A stretch of 64,000 nt of DNA, taken from JASGKO01 sp049840595. GTDB taxonomy: Bacteria; Verrucomicrobiota; Verrucomicrobiia; Chthoniobacterales; Chthoniobacteraceae. Where the stretch lies: positions 100,911-164,910 of the forward strand of contig JASGKO010000023.1 of NCBI GenBank assembly GCA_049840595.1, read 5' to 3'. Of the stretch, positions 27,113-36,093 are shown piece by piece. The number at the start of each line of letters is the position of its first letter. Position 1 is the first letter of the stretch. A program made the translations under genes and the position numbers. The notes beneath the pieces were generated by a model. The model had not been told where the DNA came from, searched no databases, and was given only the letters and a program-made list of their open reading frames with translations.

Positions 27113-27751
27113 TTACTTCACGGGACGGCGGAAGAGGAAGAGGTAGCTGTTAAACACGGTGTTGCCCCAAAGCGGACGCACTTCGACCTCGAAGCCGGCA
27201 GCCTTGAAGGGGGCGGTGATTTCCTCGATGCGCAGATAGTGTTTCGTCGAGAATTTCATCCAGCGGATTTTGGCGATGAACCACTCCTCCAGCTTGGTCA
27301 TGCGGAAGCGCCAGTTGTCCACGTAAGGCGTGGCGCGGATGAGGCAGAGGCCGCCGGGGGCGACCATTTGCGCGGCCTGCTGCAGCAGGGCCTGTTGCTG
27401 CTCCACTTCGAGGTAGTGCAGGACATCGATGATGGTGACGTTGCCGGAAAACGCACGCGGGATGCTGGCGTCGCCCTGCTCGAAGACGAGGTGATCGTAC
27501 AGGGCGCCCACTTTTTGCGCGGTGTCGATTTTCCGGGAGTCGAAATCAAGGCCGGTGATGGGGGGCCGGAAACCGTGCTCGCGCAGGTAATAGGCGAGCA
27601 GGCCCACGCCGCAGCCGAGATCGATCAACGGCTGATCGGTGTCGCGCAGAATTTCCCAGGCCGCCGCGAAGACGGGATCGCCCTTCAGCTTTCCCTTCAC
27701 GTAGCCCTGCATGAAGCGGCCTTTGAAATGAGAAGCAATGCGCTCGATCAC
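27113..27751 (-). CDS. class I SAM-dependent methyltransferase (last gene of the biosynthetic operon)
   Basis: The 212-aa protein has AdoMet motif I as LIDLGCGVGLLAYYL (about 42-56), an acidic motif II (ITGLDFDSRKID) and a motif III/IV region (NVTIIDVLHYLEVEQQ). The later segment MVAPGGLCLIRATPY is typical of small-molecule methyltransferases. Its start overlaps the stop of the halogenase-like gene by 4 bases, so it should be the last step-encoding gene of the seven-gene operon. The target may be the halogenated or acyl intermediate (inference). Confidence 0.85.
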   Translation of the reverse strand: MIERIASHFKGRFMQGYVKGKLKGDPVFAAAWEILRDTDQPLIDLGCGVGLLAYYLREHGFRPPITGLDFDSRKIDTAQKVGALYDHLVFEQGDASIPRAFSGNVTIIDVLHYLEVEQQQALLQQAAQMVAPGGLCLIRATPYVDNWRFRMTKLEEWFIAKIRWMKFSTKHYLRIEEITAPFKAAGFEVEVRPLWGNTVFNSYLFLFRRPVK

Positions 27752-29049
27752 CGGATGGCAAAGTCAGCCGGGCGATGCCCGCGGATTCCGTATTTTCCCA
27801 GCATCCCGAGCAGCCACTTGCTGTAGGGACGGTTGATATAGGCGCCGGTCGCCATACCGCTGAGGTTTTTTTCCATATGCGCCTGCATCAGGTCGCTGAT
27901 CTTGCCGGGATACTTTGCGGAAATATCCAGGCCGGTGCGCTGGATGGCGAAGATGCGGCCGTCGTAAAAATAATCGATGAGATTCTGCCAGGCGGCGAGC
28001 ATGCCGCGGAGCCAGCGCCAGTAGGCATCGAACTCCCTGGGCAATCCCGGATGGGCGCCACCGCGGGCCGGGATGATTTCCGAGAGCCGTTCGGCGCTGA
28101 CCATGGCCATGCAGAGGCCCGGGGAAAGCATGGGGTCCACGAAACCGAAGGCATCGCCGACCATGGTCCAGTTCTCACCCGAGCCGTAGTCGGAGATGAG
28201 CTGGTAGTTGGCGAAGGTGGCGATGTCGGTGACGCGGCGGCGCTGGCCGCAATCGCTGGCGATGCGGGGCTCGTTGTCGATGATCGCTTCGAGCTGTTCC
28301 TCGGGCGTGCTGCCGAAGCGCCTGGCGTCGTCCTTGTTGATCACGACACCGATGGAGAGACGGCCCGGCAGCGGGATGCGCCAGGCCCAGCCGTACTGCA
28401 GGCGAATGGTCATGACGTGACCGCGCGGCTCGGGCCACGGGGCGTTTTCGTAGTGGGCGAAGTGGGAGATGTCCTTGCGCCGGCCCACCTTGGAACCGAT
28501 GCCGAGGAGTTTGGCGAACAAGCGGCGGCGACCGCTGGCGTCGATGACCAGATCGGGCTCGGAATCCCACTCGGGCACGAGGGCGAGCGACTCGGGGGCG
28601 AGCTTCACGCGCGACTTTTGTTTCGCCCCGGCATTGACCGCCTCCAGCCTGGCGGCGCTTTGAAGGTAGCGCACCCCGGAGTCGATCGCGGTCTTCAGGA
28701 TCAAAGCGTCAAATTCCTGGCGTGGCACGTTGTAAGCGTAAGGCGGGAGCAGCCCGCGGGTGGCGGTGAAGAAAAGCCGGATGTCCTGCTTTTCGTCGAA
28801 GGTGAAATTAACGCCGGGCTTGAGGACACCGATTTTTGCGACCTCTTCCTCGATGCCGAGGCGCTGAAAAATCGGCACCATGAGCGGAACGAGCGATTCC
28901 CCGACGATGAGGGGCGGGCGGGCTCCATCGTCGAACATGGCGACGGACGCGCCCTTGCGCGCGAGCAGCGCGGCGAGCGTGGCCCCAGACGGGCCGGAGC
29001 CGATGATGGCGACGCGGGTGGGGCGTTGGGATGAGGCAAGGTTGACCAT
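27748..29049 (-). CDS. flavin-dependent halogenase-like oxidoreductase
   Basis: The 433-aa protein shows the FAD-binding GxGxxG (VAIIGSGPSGATLAALLARK, 13-32) and GESLVP (50-55), the equivalent of the halogenase GEATIP segment. It also has WAWRIP at 221-226, the WxWxIP motif that characterises flavin-dependent halogenases, and GDAFGFVDPMLSPG (298-311). Lys77 in GVLKPGVNF aligns by eye with the catalytic Lys79 of tryptophan 7-halogenase (GAFKAAIKF). Such enzymes make HOCl at flavin and pass it via this Lys to an aromatic or enolisable substrate, sometimes carrier-bound. Some relatives are non-halogenating, so activity is unproven. Confidence 0.82.
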   Translation of the reverse strand: MVNLASSQRPTRVAIIGSGPSGATLAALLARKGASVAMFDDGARPPLIVGESLVPLMVPIFQRLGIEEEVAKIGVLKPGVNFTFDEKQDIRLFFTATRGLLPPYAYNVPRQEFDALILKTAIDSGVRYLQSAARLEAVNAGAKQKSRVKLAPESLALVPEWDSEPDLVIDASGRRRLFAKLLGIGSKVGRRKDISHFAHYENAPWPEPRGHVMTIRLQYGWAWRIPLPGRLSIGVVINKDDARRFGSTPEEQLEAIIDNEPRIASDCGQRRRVTDIATFANYQLISDYGSGENWTMVGDAFGFVDPMLSPGLCMAMVSAERLSEIIPARGGAHPGLPREFDAYWRWLRGMLAAWQNLIDYFYDGRIFAIQRTGLDISAKYPGKISDLMQAHMEKNLSGMATGAYINRPYSKWLLGMLGKYGIRGHRPADFAIR

Positions 29050-29064
29050 GGCGAGGTCTCAGTT

Positions 29065-30501
29065 TCAGCGTTGAATTTTCCCGCTCGGCGTTTTGGGCAG
29101 GGCGGCGACGAAGGTGTATTTAAGCGGGAGTTTGTAGCTCGAAAGGCGCGCCCGGCACCAGCCGATGAGCTCGGAAATTTTGGGCGGGGTGGCAGGATCG
29201 GCCACGACGATTTCGGCGACGGGCACGCTGCCAAAGGCGGGATGCGGGATGGCGATGACGCGCGATTCCTGCACGGCGGGGTGTTCGTTCAAAGTGGCCT
29301 CGACTTCCTCGGGAAAACATTTCATGCCGCCGACGTTGATCACGGAGTGCGTGCGCCCGGTGAGGTAGAGGGCGCCCTCGGCATCGCGCCGGGCCTGATC
29401 GCCGGTGCGGAACCAGCCATTTTCCAGGATCTCCGCGCGCGGCAGCCAGGGCGAGAGATAGGCATCGACGAAACCGGGACCGCGCAGGAAAAGCTCGCCC
29501 GCGATTCCGGTGGAGACCTCCGCGCCGTGTTCGTCGCGGATCGAGATTTCGTAGCCTGCCTGCGGACGTCCGACGGAATCGGGTTTCTCGACCGGCCATT
29601 GATCGTTTAACAACGGGAGGCCGCACTCGATGATGCCCATCGCCTGATGCAGCGGCAGACCGAAGCGCTCGACGAACTTTTGCCCGGTCGCCACGGGGAG
29701 GGCGGCGGCGGTGGAAACGGCGAGGCGCAGGGACGGAACCGGCTTGGCCGGCTCGTGACCGGCGAGCAGCGCGTAGTGAAACGGCGAGGCGTAGAGGGCG
29801 GTGCCCTGGTGCTTTTCCAAAGCGCGGAAGACGTCTTCGCCGAGATGCGACTCCTCGATCACGGTGGTCGCACCGTGCAGGAGATAGAGCACGATGGAGA
29901 CGGCGAAGTGATGGGCCATGGGCAGCACCCAGATAATTCGATCCCCGGGGCCGAAACGAAGGTGGCTGTTGCTGGCGGTGACGCGGGCGAGGAGTGTCTC
30001 GTGGGAGAGCACGACGCCCTTGCGCTTGCCGGTGGTGCCGGAGCTGAAGCGGATGAGCGCGGGATTCACTGCCGCGAGTGCGTCCTCGGAAAAATCGACG
30101 GCCCCCTCGCGCAGCCCGGTCAGGAGCGTGGCCTCGCCGAGACCGGCGGCGTGCAGCGGGCGGGAATTGGGAGCAGGCCGGTGCCACTCCCTGCCATCGG
30201 CGCAAAGGACGGCATCGAGGCCGGTGGTGCGGAGCTGCGCCTCGCGCTCGGGGTGGCTCAACTCCGGGGCGACGGGCACCAATACGCCGCCGCACTTGAG
30301 CACGGCGAGAGACCAGACGATGTGGGCGATGCCATTCGGACAATGGAGACCGATCCGCTGGCGGCCCGCCTCCCCCAGGGCACTCGCCGCCGCGAGCATT
30401 TGCGCCTCGACGTCGCCAAAAGTCAACGAACGCTCCCCGGCAATGATGGCCACCGCCGAGCGATCGGCGCGCGCAAAGATTTCATCAACGACATTCATCA
30501 T
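29065..30501 (-). CDS. stand-alone AMP-dependent acyl/aryl ligase (ANL superfamily)
   Basis: The 478-aa enzyme activates a carboxylic acid as acyl-AMP and loads it onto CoA or a carrier protein. The phosphate loop RFSSGTTGKRKG is at 151-162; GWFRTGDQARRD is the hinge region; Lys475 in KTPSGKIQR is the catalytic C-terminal Lys. The mid-section SPFHYALLAGHE and MGIIECGLPLLN lies where substrate specificity is set; I cannot read the substrate. The gene overlaps the upstream FAD oxidoreductase gene by 4 bases. The ACP of the neighbouring fusion is the obvious acceptor. Confidence 0.88.
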   Translation of the reverse strand: MMNVVDEIFARADRSAVAIIAGERSLTFGDVEAQMLAAASALGEAGRQRIGLHCPNGIAHIVWSLAVLKCGGVLVPVAPELSHPEREAQLRTTGLDAVLCADGREWHRPAPNSRPLHAAGLGEATLLTGLREGAVDFSEDALAAVNPALIRFSSGTTGKRKGVVLSHETLLARVTASNSHLRFGPGDRIIWVLPMAHHFAVSIVLYLLHGATTVIEESHLGEDVFRALEKHQGTALYASPFHYALLAGHEPAKPVPSLRLAVSTAAALPVATGQKFVERFGLPLHQAMGIIECGLPLLNDQWPVEKPDSVGRPQAGYEISIRDEHGAEVSTGIAGELFLRGPGFVDAYLSPWLPRAEILENGWFRTGDQARRDAEGALYLTGRTHSVINVGGMKCFPEEVEATLNEHPAVQESRVIAIPHPAFGSVPVAEIVVADPATPPKISELIGWCRARLSSYKLPLKYTFVAALPKTPSGKIQR

Positions 30502-31763
30502 ATGCGGGAAGAATTGAGCCGGGAGGTTCTAACACGCGTGGCGAGCGCCTGCCAATCCCCGGCAACGGGATTGCGAAGATTTTCCACGGCCGCGAGCGCA
30601 GCGGCTTCACCAGTGGCCAGGCAGGTGCCCATGACGCGGATCGAAGCCTGCGCTTCGTGCGAGGCGGAGAGGCAACGTCCAGCGACCCAGAGATTTTCCA
30701 CCGCGCGGTGTTTCAACGAGCGCAGGGGAATCTGCGGGACGACCCCCGGCTCGGGATAGCGCCAGCGCGGGCCGGTGGCCTTTTCGCGCAGCTCGACGGG
30801 CCAGGCGGCGACGGCGACCGCATCCGGAAAAGGGGTGCCGGAAAGGAGATCTTCCACCGGCAATTCATACACGCCAGCAGCCCGGCGGCTTTCCCGCACG
30901 CCAGCACGGGATGGCCATTGCGCCACGACGCAGGATTCGCAGCCGGCGATTTTTTCCCGCAGGTGCCGCACAATGGCGAGCGCGGTGCGGCGTCCGGTGA
31001 ATTCCACTTCCGCCAGCAATTCTGGCGCGCACGGGTCCCACTCGCCTCCGGTGAGATCAATCGTCATGAAGGCCTCGTCGTTGCGCATTCCGGCGCGGAA
31101 GCCGGTGCCGAGGGCTTCGCCGGGCAATTCACCGGATTTCACGGCGGCGGCGATGGCATGGGCGAGCTTCAGCCGACCCGAGTCATCGAAGAAGCCCGGG
31201 GGAAAGCCGCGCAGTCCGACGATGTAGGCGGGGCGTTGCAAGCGGGCGGACTCCACCTGCTCGAAGGCCGCGCCACCGAGCACGGTGAGCGTGGCGTCGC
31301 CAGTGGTATCAATGAAGGCGCGGGCGTGAATTTCCCGGCGCTCGCCGCGGCAAATGACCTGCACCTGGTTGGCAGTGAAATCCGCGGCCACCAACTCGCT
31401 GTGCAGCCAGCAGTTCAAGCGCGGCGTCTCGTTGACCATCGCATCGGCCAGGGCCGCGAAGCTCACGGGATCGTGCGGGAGCACATCCACGCGGCCCATG
31501 CGCACGGGTTCTTTCGCGCCGCCGCTTTGCAGGAGACGCCCGGCAAATTCGCGCGGAAAACCGTCATTGGCCCAGGCGACGCCGGGTTCCTCGCGCATGA
31601 GGTAGAGCCCGCAAATCGTATGCACGAGGGCCGAGGTGCCCATGCCTCCGAGGAGCCCGCCACGCTCGATGAGCAGGACTTCGGCCCCGGCCCGGGCGGC
31701 ACTGATCGCGGCGGCGATCCCCGCGCTGCCTCCTCCGGCGACCAGCACGTCGCAGGTCGTCAT
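30498..31763 (-). CDS. FAD-dependent oxidoreductase (FAD_oxidored family)
   Basis: The 421-aa flavoprotein begins with the dinucleotide-binding fold VLVAGGGSAGIAAAISAARA and has the family segment GGLLGGMGTSALVHTICGLY. It also has FIDTTGDATLTVLGG and NLWVAGRCLSASHEAQASIR near the C-terminus, where FAD is contacted again. Family members are assigned to varied oxidations and are often misnamed xanthan lyases. It is translationally coupled (4-base overlaps) to the ACP-condensation gene and the AMP ligase, so it probably oxidises a pathway intermediate. Confidence 0.85.
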   Translation of the reverse strand: MTTCDVLVAGGGSAGIAAAISAARAGAEVLLIERGGLLGGMGTSALVHTICGLYLMREEPGVAWANDGFPREFAGRLLQSGGAKEPVRMGRVDVLPHDPVSFAALADAMVNETPRLNCWLHSELVAADFTANQVQVICRGERREIHARAFIDTTGDATLTVLGGAAFEQVESARLQRPAYIVGLRGFPPGFFDDSGRLKLAHAIAAAVKSGELPGEALGTGFRAGMRNDEAFMTIDLTGGEWDPCAPELLAEVEFTGRRTALAIVRHLREKIAGCESCVVAQWPSRAGVRESRRAAGVYELPVEDLLSGTPFPDAVAVAAWPVELREKATGPRWRYPEPGVVPQIPLRSLKHRAVENLWVAGRCLSASHEAQASIRVMGTCLATGEAAALAAVENLRNPVAGDWQALATRVRTSRLNSSRI

Positions 31764-33493
31764 GCCGCGCCGAGATCGGTGAGGAATTGGTCGAGCATCA
31801 ACTGGCGCTCGGTCGCATCGAGCGCGCCATCATGCCAGCACATGGTGACAATGAGGCGACCGTTCTTCTCGTTGCAGAAGATGCCGGTGCCGGGCGGCGT
31901 GGCGATGCCGGGGACGTGATAGGCGTTCACCACTTTGGCGCCGAGAAACTCATTCATCCCGCTCGCAAACTCGCCGGTGTGCGAGTGGAAGAAGGAGGCG
32001 AACGGCCCCTTCATCTGAAGCTGCACGAAGCGCATGTAGAGACCGGCGGGGATGACGCTCATGCTGTGCATGAGGTCGTTGAGCGATTCGCCGAGGCGCT
32101 CCTTGAGGAAGCGGGCCTGCTGCTCCAGCAGCGAGGCGGTGGCGGTCTCGATGCTGCCGATCTGGTCCCGCTCCAGCACCCCGAAGAACATGGTGAGATG
32201 GTTTTGAAAAATCGGCCCGCGCGCGCCCTTGCGGCGGCGTTGCACCGGGACGTTGCAGGTGTGCGAGGCCGGAACCAGGCCGCGATGGGCGAAAACACGA
32301 TCGTGCGCACGCATCGAGCAGGCGAGGTAGAACGGCAGGTTGATGAGCCCACCGCAGAGCGAGGCGCAGCGTTCATTGGCCTTGCGCGTCTGCTCTTCAG
32401 TCAAGGTGTGGACGAGGAAACGGGTGACGCCCTTCTTTGGCGTGCGCGAGCCGAGACAGGAAATCGTGTGCTGCGAGAGCTTGCGGAAGAACTGGACGAT
32501 GGGGCGGGCGGTGATCCAGCGCTCTTTCCAGGTGGCCGTTTCGTCGTCCAGCGCGGAGTCCACGCCGGGGATCGGTTCGTCGCTGGAGTCGGAGCCGAGA
32601 CGCTGGAGGTCTTGCAGGAAGAATTCCGCGCCGACGCCATCCATCATCAGGTGGCTCCAGGAGAACATGAGGATGACGGTGCCATCGCGGGTCTCAAAGA
32701 GGCTGAAGCGGGCCTTGGGCCAGACTTTCGCTCCCGTGCGGGGCATGGGGTCGTTGATGACCGCTTCCATCTGGGAATGGATGTCGGTGCAGGGCTGCCC
32801 CCCCTCGGCGAGGAGCTGGCCAGCGGACCCCTGCTCGCTGAACAGGCGCAACTCCGGCACGGCGGGTTCTGCGGACGGCACCCAATAGGGGATGCCGAAG
32901 AAAAAATTCCGCTTCAACAACGCGGAAAGCATCGGATAAACCTCCGCCGCACGGGCAAGGAGCGAGCGCAGGCGGGCCAAATCGGGCACATGATCGAGCA
33001 CGAGAATGGAGTGGGCCCGGTGCCCCCCCTGCCCGGCTTTGCGCGACAGCGTGTCGAAGCCGAGCACGAAATAATCGCAGCCGCGCATCGGCAGTTTTTC
33101 AAAGGTCATGTTGCACGTCGTGCGCTTCGCCGGCTCGGGCCTGGTGCCGTTGACCGACGGGGGGATGACCGGAGCGACGGCGGCGACGGGAGGGGCGGGC
33201 GTCTCCTCCGGAGCCGGGGCAGTTTCGGCTGGGCCCAGCTTGGTCCGCAATAGATCGGCAATCGTCCGGACGGTGGAGAAATTCTTTCGCGAAACGGATT
33301 CCACCGGGATGCTGACGTGGAACTCCTCCTCCAGCACGAGCAGGAGCTGCATGATCGCCATGGAATCCAGCCCGGCGGCGTAGAGATCGCTATCTGGCGA
33401 GAAGCCGTCCCCGGTTTCCAAAATCCGCTCGCTAATGAGCGTTAACAGATTGTTTTCAAGGTCTTCGGGAGCAGGAGCCGTCGGTAAATTCAT
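31760..33493 (-). CDS. acyl carrier protein-condensation domain fusion
   Basis: Residues 1-90 are an acyl or peptidyl carrier domain: DLYAAGLDSMAIMQLL, with Ser44 as the phosphopantetheine site. A Pro/Ala-rich linker (90-125) joins a domain of about 450 residues resembling condensation/WS-DGAT/PapA acyltransferases, with the active site at SWSHLMMDGVG (His281, Asp285). The first His of the HHxxxDG motif is Ser here. Such a domain would form an ester or amide between a carrier-bound acyl group and an alcohol or amine. The fusion order ACP then condensation, with the adenylation enzyme separate, is unusual and central to the cluster. Confidence 0.82.
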   Translation of the reverse strand: MNLPTAPAPEDLENNLLTLISERILETGDGFSPDSDLYAAGLDSMAIMQLLLVLEEEFHVSIPVESVSRKNFSTVRTIADLLRTKLGPAETAPAPEETPAPPVAAVAPVIPPSVNGTRPEPAKRTTCNMTFEKLPMRGCDYFVLGFDTLSRKAGQGGHRAHSILVLDHVPDLARLRSLLARAAEVYPMLSALLKRNFFFGIPYWVPSAEPAVPELRLFSEQGSAGQLLAEGGQPCTDIHSQMEAVINDPMPRTGAKVWPKARFSLFETRDGTVILMFSWSHLMMDGVGAEFFLQDLQRLGSDSSDEPIPGVDSALDDETATWKERWITARPIVQFFRKLSQHTISCLGSRTPKKGVTRFLVHTLTEEQTRKANERCASLCGGLINLPFYLACSMRAHDRVFAHRGLVPASHTCNVPVQRRRKGARGPIFQNHLTMFFGVLERDQIGSIETATASLLEQQARFLKERLGESLNDLMHSMSVIPAGLYMRFVQLQMKGPFASFFHSHTGEFASGMNEFLGAKVVNAYHVPGIATPPGTGIFCNEKNGRLIVTMCWHDGALDATERQLMLDQFLTDLGAA

Positions 33494-33507
33494 GCAAACC
33501 GGGAGAG

Positions 33508-34230
33508 TTAGCCAGCGCGTCTTTCCCCTGTCAAGCCAGTGCAGGCTTTCTCCAAACTAGCCGGGCGCGCGGCCAGGGGCTGCCCCGATGCGCCTTTTAC
33601 CCATTCCGGGCGGCGGCGCATTCCTTCGGCAAGGGAGCGCATGGCTTGCTCGATCTGCCCGGCCATGATCCGGCGGTCTTCCCGGCGGTTCCCAGTGTGC
33701 GGCGGGTGAATGGGCTCCCCACAGACCACCCAGAGGCGGCAGGGCTTGGACATACGCCAGACCATGGGCCGCAGGAGCGCTTCCGAGCCGAGCACCACAC
33801 AGGGAATCACCGGCTTGCCGCTGCGCATGGAGACCAGGCACACCCCGCGCTTGATCCGCCCTCCGCGCAGGACGGACTCCGCATCGCGCTTGATCTCGCC
33901 TTCAGGGAAAATCCCGACCACCTCGCCCGCCTGGGCCAGGCGGATGGCGGTCTTGACCGCACTCACCGGCACGCCCTGGCGATTGACGGGAAAGGCCCCC
34001 ACCTCTTTCAGCAGGCGGGTGCTCCACCAGGAACGGTAAAACTCGACCCGCGCCATCCAACGAACGTGACGCTTGAGGACCACACTGACGCAAAACGGGT
34101 CGAGATGACTCGCATGCGTGCACGCCAGGACATACCCCCCCTCGCGCTCGCTCTGGGCCAGATCGAGTCGCAGGCGGATGGTGCGGTGGAACACACGTCC
34201 CGAAAAGAAGCGGACAAGGGAGTAGAACAT
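33508..34230 (-). CDS. 1-acyl-sn-glycerol-3-phosphate acyltransferase-like protein (PlsC family)
   Basis: The 240-aa protein has the acyltransferase motif HX4D as CTHASHLDPF (His39, Asp44), followed by VGAFPVNRQG, GIFPEGEIKRD (the EGxR-type motif with a changed last residue) and VIPCVVLG. PlsC-like enzymes transfer acyl groups to lysophospholipid-type acceptors. Its position, 14 bases before the ACP-condensation gene and 2 bases after the deacetylase, makes it part of the biosynthetic operon, perhaps transferring the pathway's acyl product to a lipid (inference). Confidence 0.87.
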   Translation of the reverse strand: MFYSLVRFFSGRVFHRTIRLRLDLAQSEREGGYVLACTHASHLDPFCVSVVLKRHVRWMARVEFYRSWWSTRLLKEVGAFPVNRQGVPVSAVKTAIRLAQAGEVVGIFPEGEIKRDAESVLRGGRIKRGVCLVSMRSGKPVIPCVVLGSEALLRPMVWRMSKPCRLWVVCGEPIHPPHTGNRREDRRIMAGQIEQAMRSLAEGMRRRPEWVKGASGQPLAARPASLEKACTGLTGERRAG

Positions 34231-34232
34231 CG

Positions 34233-35013
34233 TCAGCGCAATTGGTCGTCGGCGGGGATGACAAAGGAATAGCCGCGATTCTGCAACTCTTCAACCACGC
34301 GGAGAATGGTCTGGTTACTTTTGGCACGGCCCTCGTGGAGGAGGATGATGCCGCCCGGGTGGGCCTGGGGCACGACGCGCTCCACCACTTTTTCCACATC
34401 GCAGATGAGGCCGTCGTGGCCGCGAATATTCCAGGCGACCAGGCGCATTTCCAAGCCCGCCAACAAGGAGTGCAACCGCACATGCTTGAGCCCGAAAGGA
34501 GCACGGAACCAGCGCCCCACCTGCACCCCGGTGCGGGCGAGGCGTTCGTTTCCGCGGACCACCTCATCCCGCAAGGCCCAGGGCAGCAGCGCCCAGAAGG
34601 TCGCGACCGGGTGCGTGTGCGTATGATTGGCCAGGGTATGGCCGAGCGTCATCATCGCGCGGGCGGTTTCCGGCTGCTTTTCCAGGCGTTCACCGATGAC
34701 AAAAAAAGTCGCCCGCACCTGCCGCTGGGCCAGTTCCCGGGCCAGGGCCATCGAGTTTTCCCCATCCGGACCGTCGTCGATGGTAAGCCACAGTTCCTTT
34801 TTGTCCGTCACAAACCGGGTCACCACCGGCCCGAAAATCCCCGAGGAGGGCGCGATCAATCCGTAAATAAAGCTCCCATGTACCAGGCACGGCCGGGCCA
34901 GCCATCCACCAATGCCAGCCGAGCCCGATGACCAGCGCGGGCAGGGCCAGATTGAGCAGCAAAAAGCCCCGGCGCAGCCATGGCGTATCGAGCGGCTTGG
35001 GAGATTGGAGCAT
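34233..35013 (-). CDS. polysaccharide deacetylase-like (NodB) protein, first gene of operon
   Basis: The catalytic domain is plain: LWLTIDDGPDGENS (Asp pair), LANHTHTHP (zinc-binding His motif), RWFRAPFGLKH and GGIILLHEG. The N-terminus is better read in another frame from ATG 35013: MLQSPKPLDTPWLRRGFLLL, then a membrane helix (LALPALVIGLGWHWWMA), with the frame shifting near 34900. NodB enzymes remove acetyl groups from amino sugars, but relatives also act as amidohydrolases in biosynthetic clusters. The long frame reading from 35072 gives an unnatural Cys/Ser-rich start. Confidence 0.82.
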
Positions 35014-35153
35014 CCGGGTTGCATAGCATGGCCGTTTTCCTGGAGGCAAGAGTGCTGCTTTCTTTTGTGCAATCTTTTTTATCACCTATAAAAAGCCCTT
35101 CCAAAATTCCTGCGGTTGTCGCCCGGCGGTCCTTGTGCAATTCTGGCCGCCCG

Positions 35154-36090
35154 ATGTCTCAACCGCCACCAGCCCCGCAAGCACGCCGCACTTCCGGCTG
35201 GTATGGCATTGCCTGTTTCAAGCTGGCCCATTATGCGACCTATGTGATCCCCCGGCACCTCGGAATGCGGGTGGCGGATTTGCTCGCGGCGATCACCTAC
35301 CGGCGGGCGCGCGCCGGACGCGCGGCGCAGCGGGAAAATCTCCACACCGCCACCGGGCTGAGTGGCGCGGCACTCGAACAGCTCTGCCGGGCCAATTACC
35401 GGAACTTTGCGCGGATGCTCACCGATTACTTCTACCTCACCCGCTCGGGAGGCGCGCACCTGCGCAGTCTCCTGCACGGCTGGAGCGGCATCGAATACCT
35501 GAAGACCGCGCGGGAACAGGGGCGCGGGGTGATTCTGATCACGGCACATCTGGGGCATTGGGAGATGGGGGGCATCCTGCTCTCCCTGGATGGCATGCCG
35601 ACGAATATCATCACCCTGCCCGAGCCGGGGAGTCTCAACGAATGGCGCGAGGCCAACCGCCGCGCAGCCAGGGGTAAAAACGATCACCGTGGGCGCGGAT
35701 AAATTCGCCTTTGTGGAAATCATGCGGGTGCTGCGGCAGAACGAGTGCGTCGCCATGCTGGTGGACCGGCCCTATGCCGGCAGCGGCGTGCCGGTGAAAT
35801 TGTTCGGGCAGGATACGGAGTTTTCCAGCGGCCCGGTGCGACTGTGGGAACACACCGGCTCGCCGATTCTCCCGGCGTTCGTCCTCCAGCGACCGGATGG
35901 TTTTTATACCTCCTTCATCGCACCACCGGTGGAGCTGGACCCCGCGCTGTCGCACGAACAGAACACCCAGCGAATTGCCGACAGCTTCGCGGAGATCATC
36001 CGCCAGCATCCCGAGCAGTGGTATAACTACGTGCCAGTTTTTAAATCCTCCGAGCGCCCGGCCGAAGAACCGGTTGCGACCGCCAAGTAG
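35154..36090 (+). CDS. LpxL/LpxM-like lysophospholipid acyltransferase, frameshifted
   Basis: The first part, from ATG 35154, has the family motif HX4E as TAHLGHWEMGG (His132, Glu137) after GRGVILI. The frame shifts near 35675 and resumes as GVKTITVGADKFAFVEI, ECVAMLVDRPYAGSG (the family's DRP motif), VKLFGQDTEFSSGP and QHPEQWYNYVPVF, ending at 36090. These enzymes transfer acyl chains onto lipid A or lysolipids, and LpxL-like proteins also occur in aryl-polyene-type clusters. It is divergent from the biosynthetic operon and shares its 140-base promoter region, so joint regulation is likely. Confidence 0.8.
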
Positions 36091-36093
36091 CCA

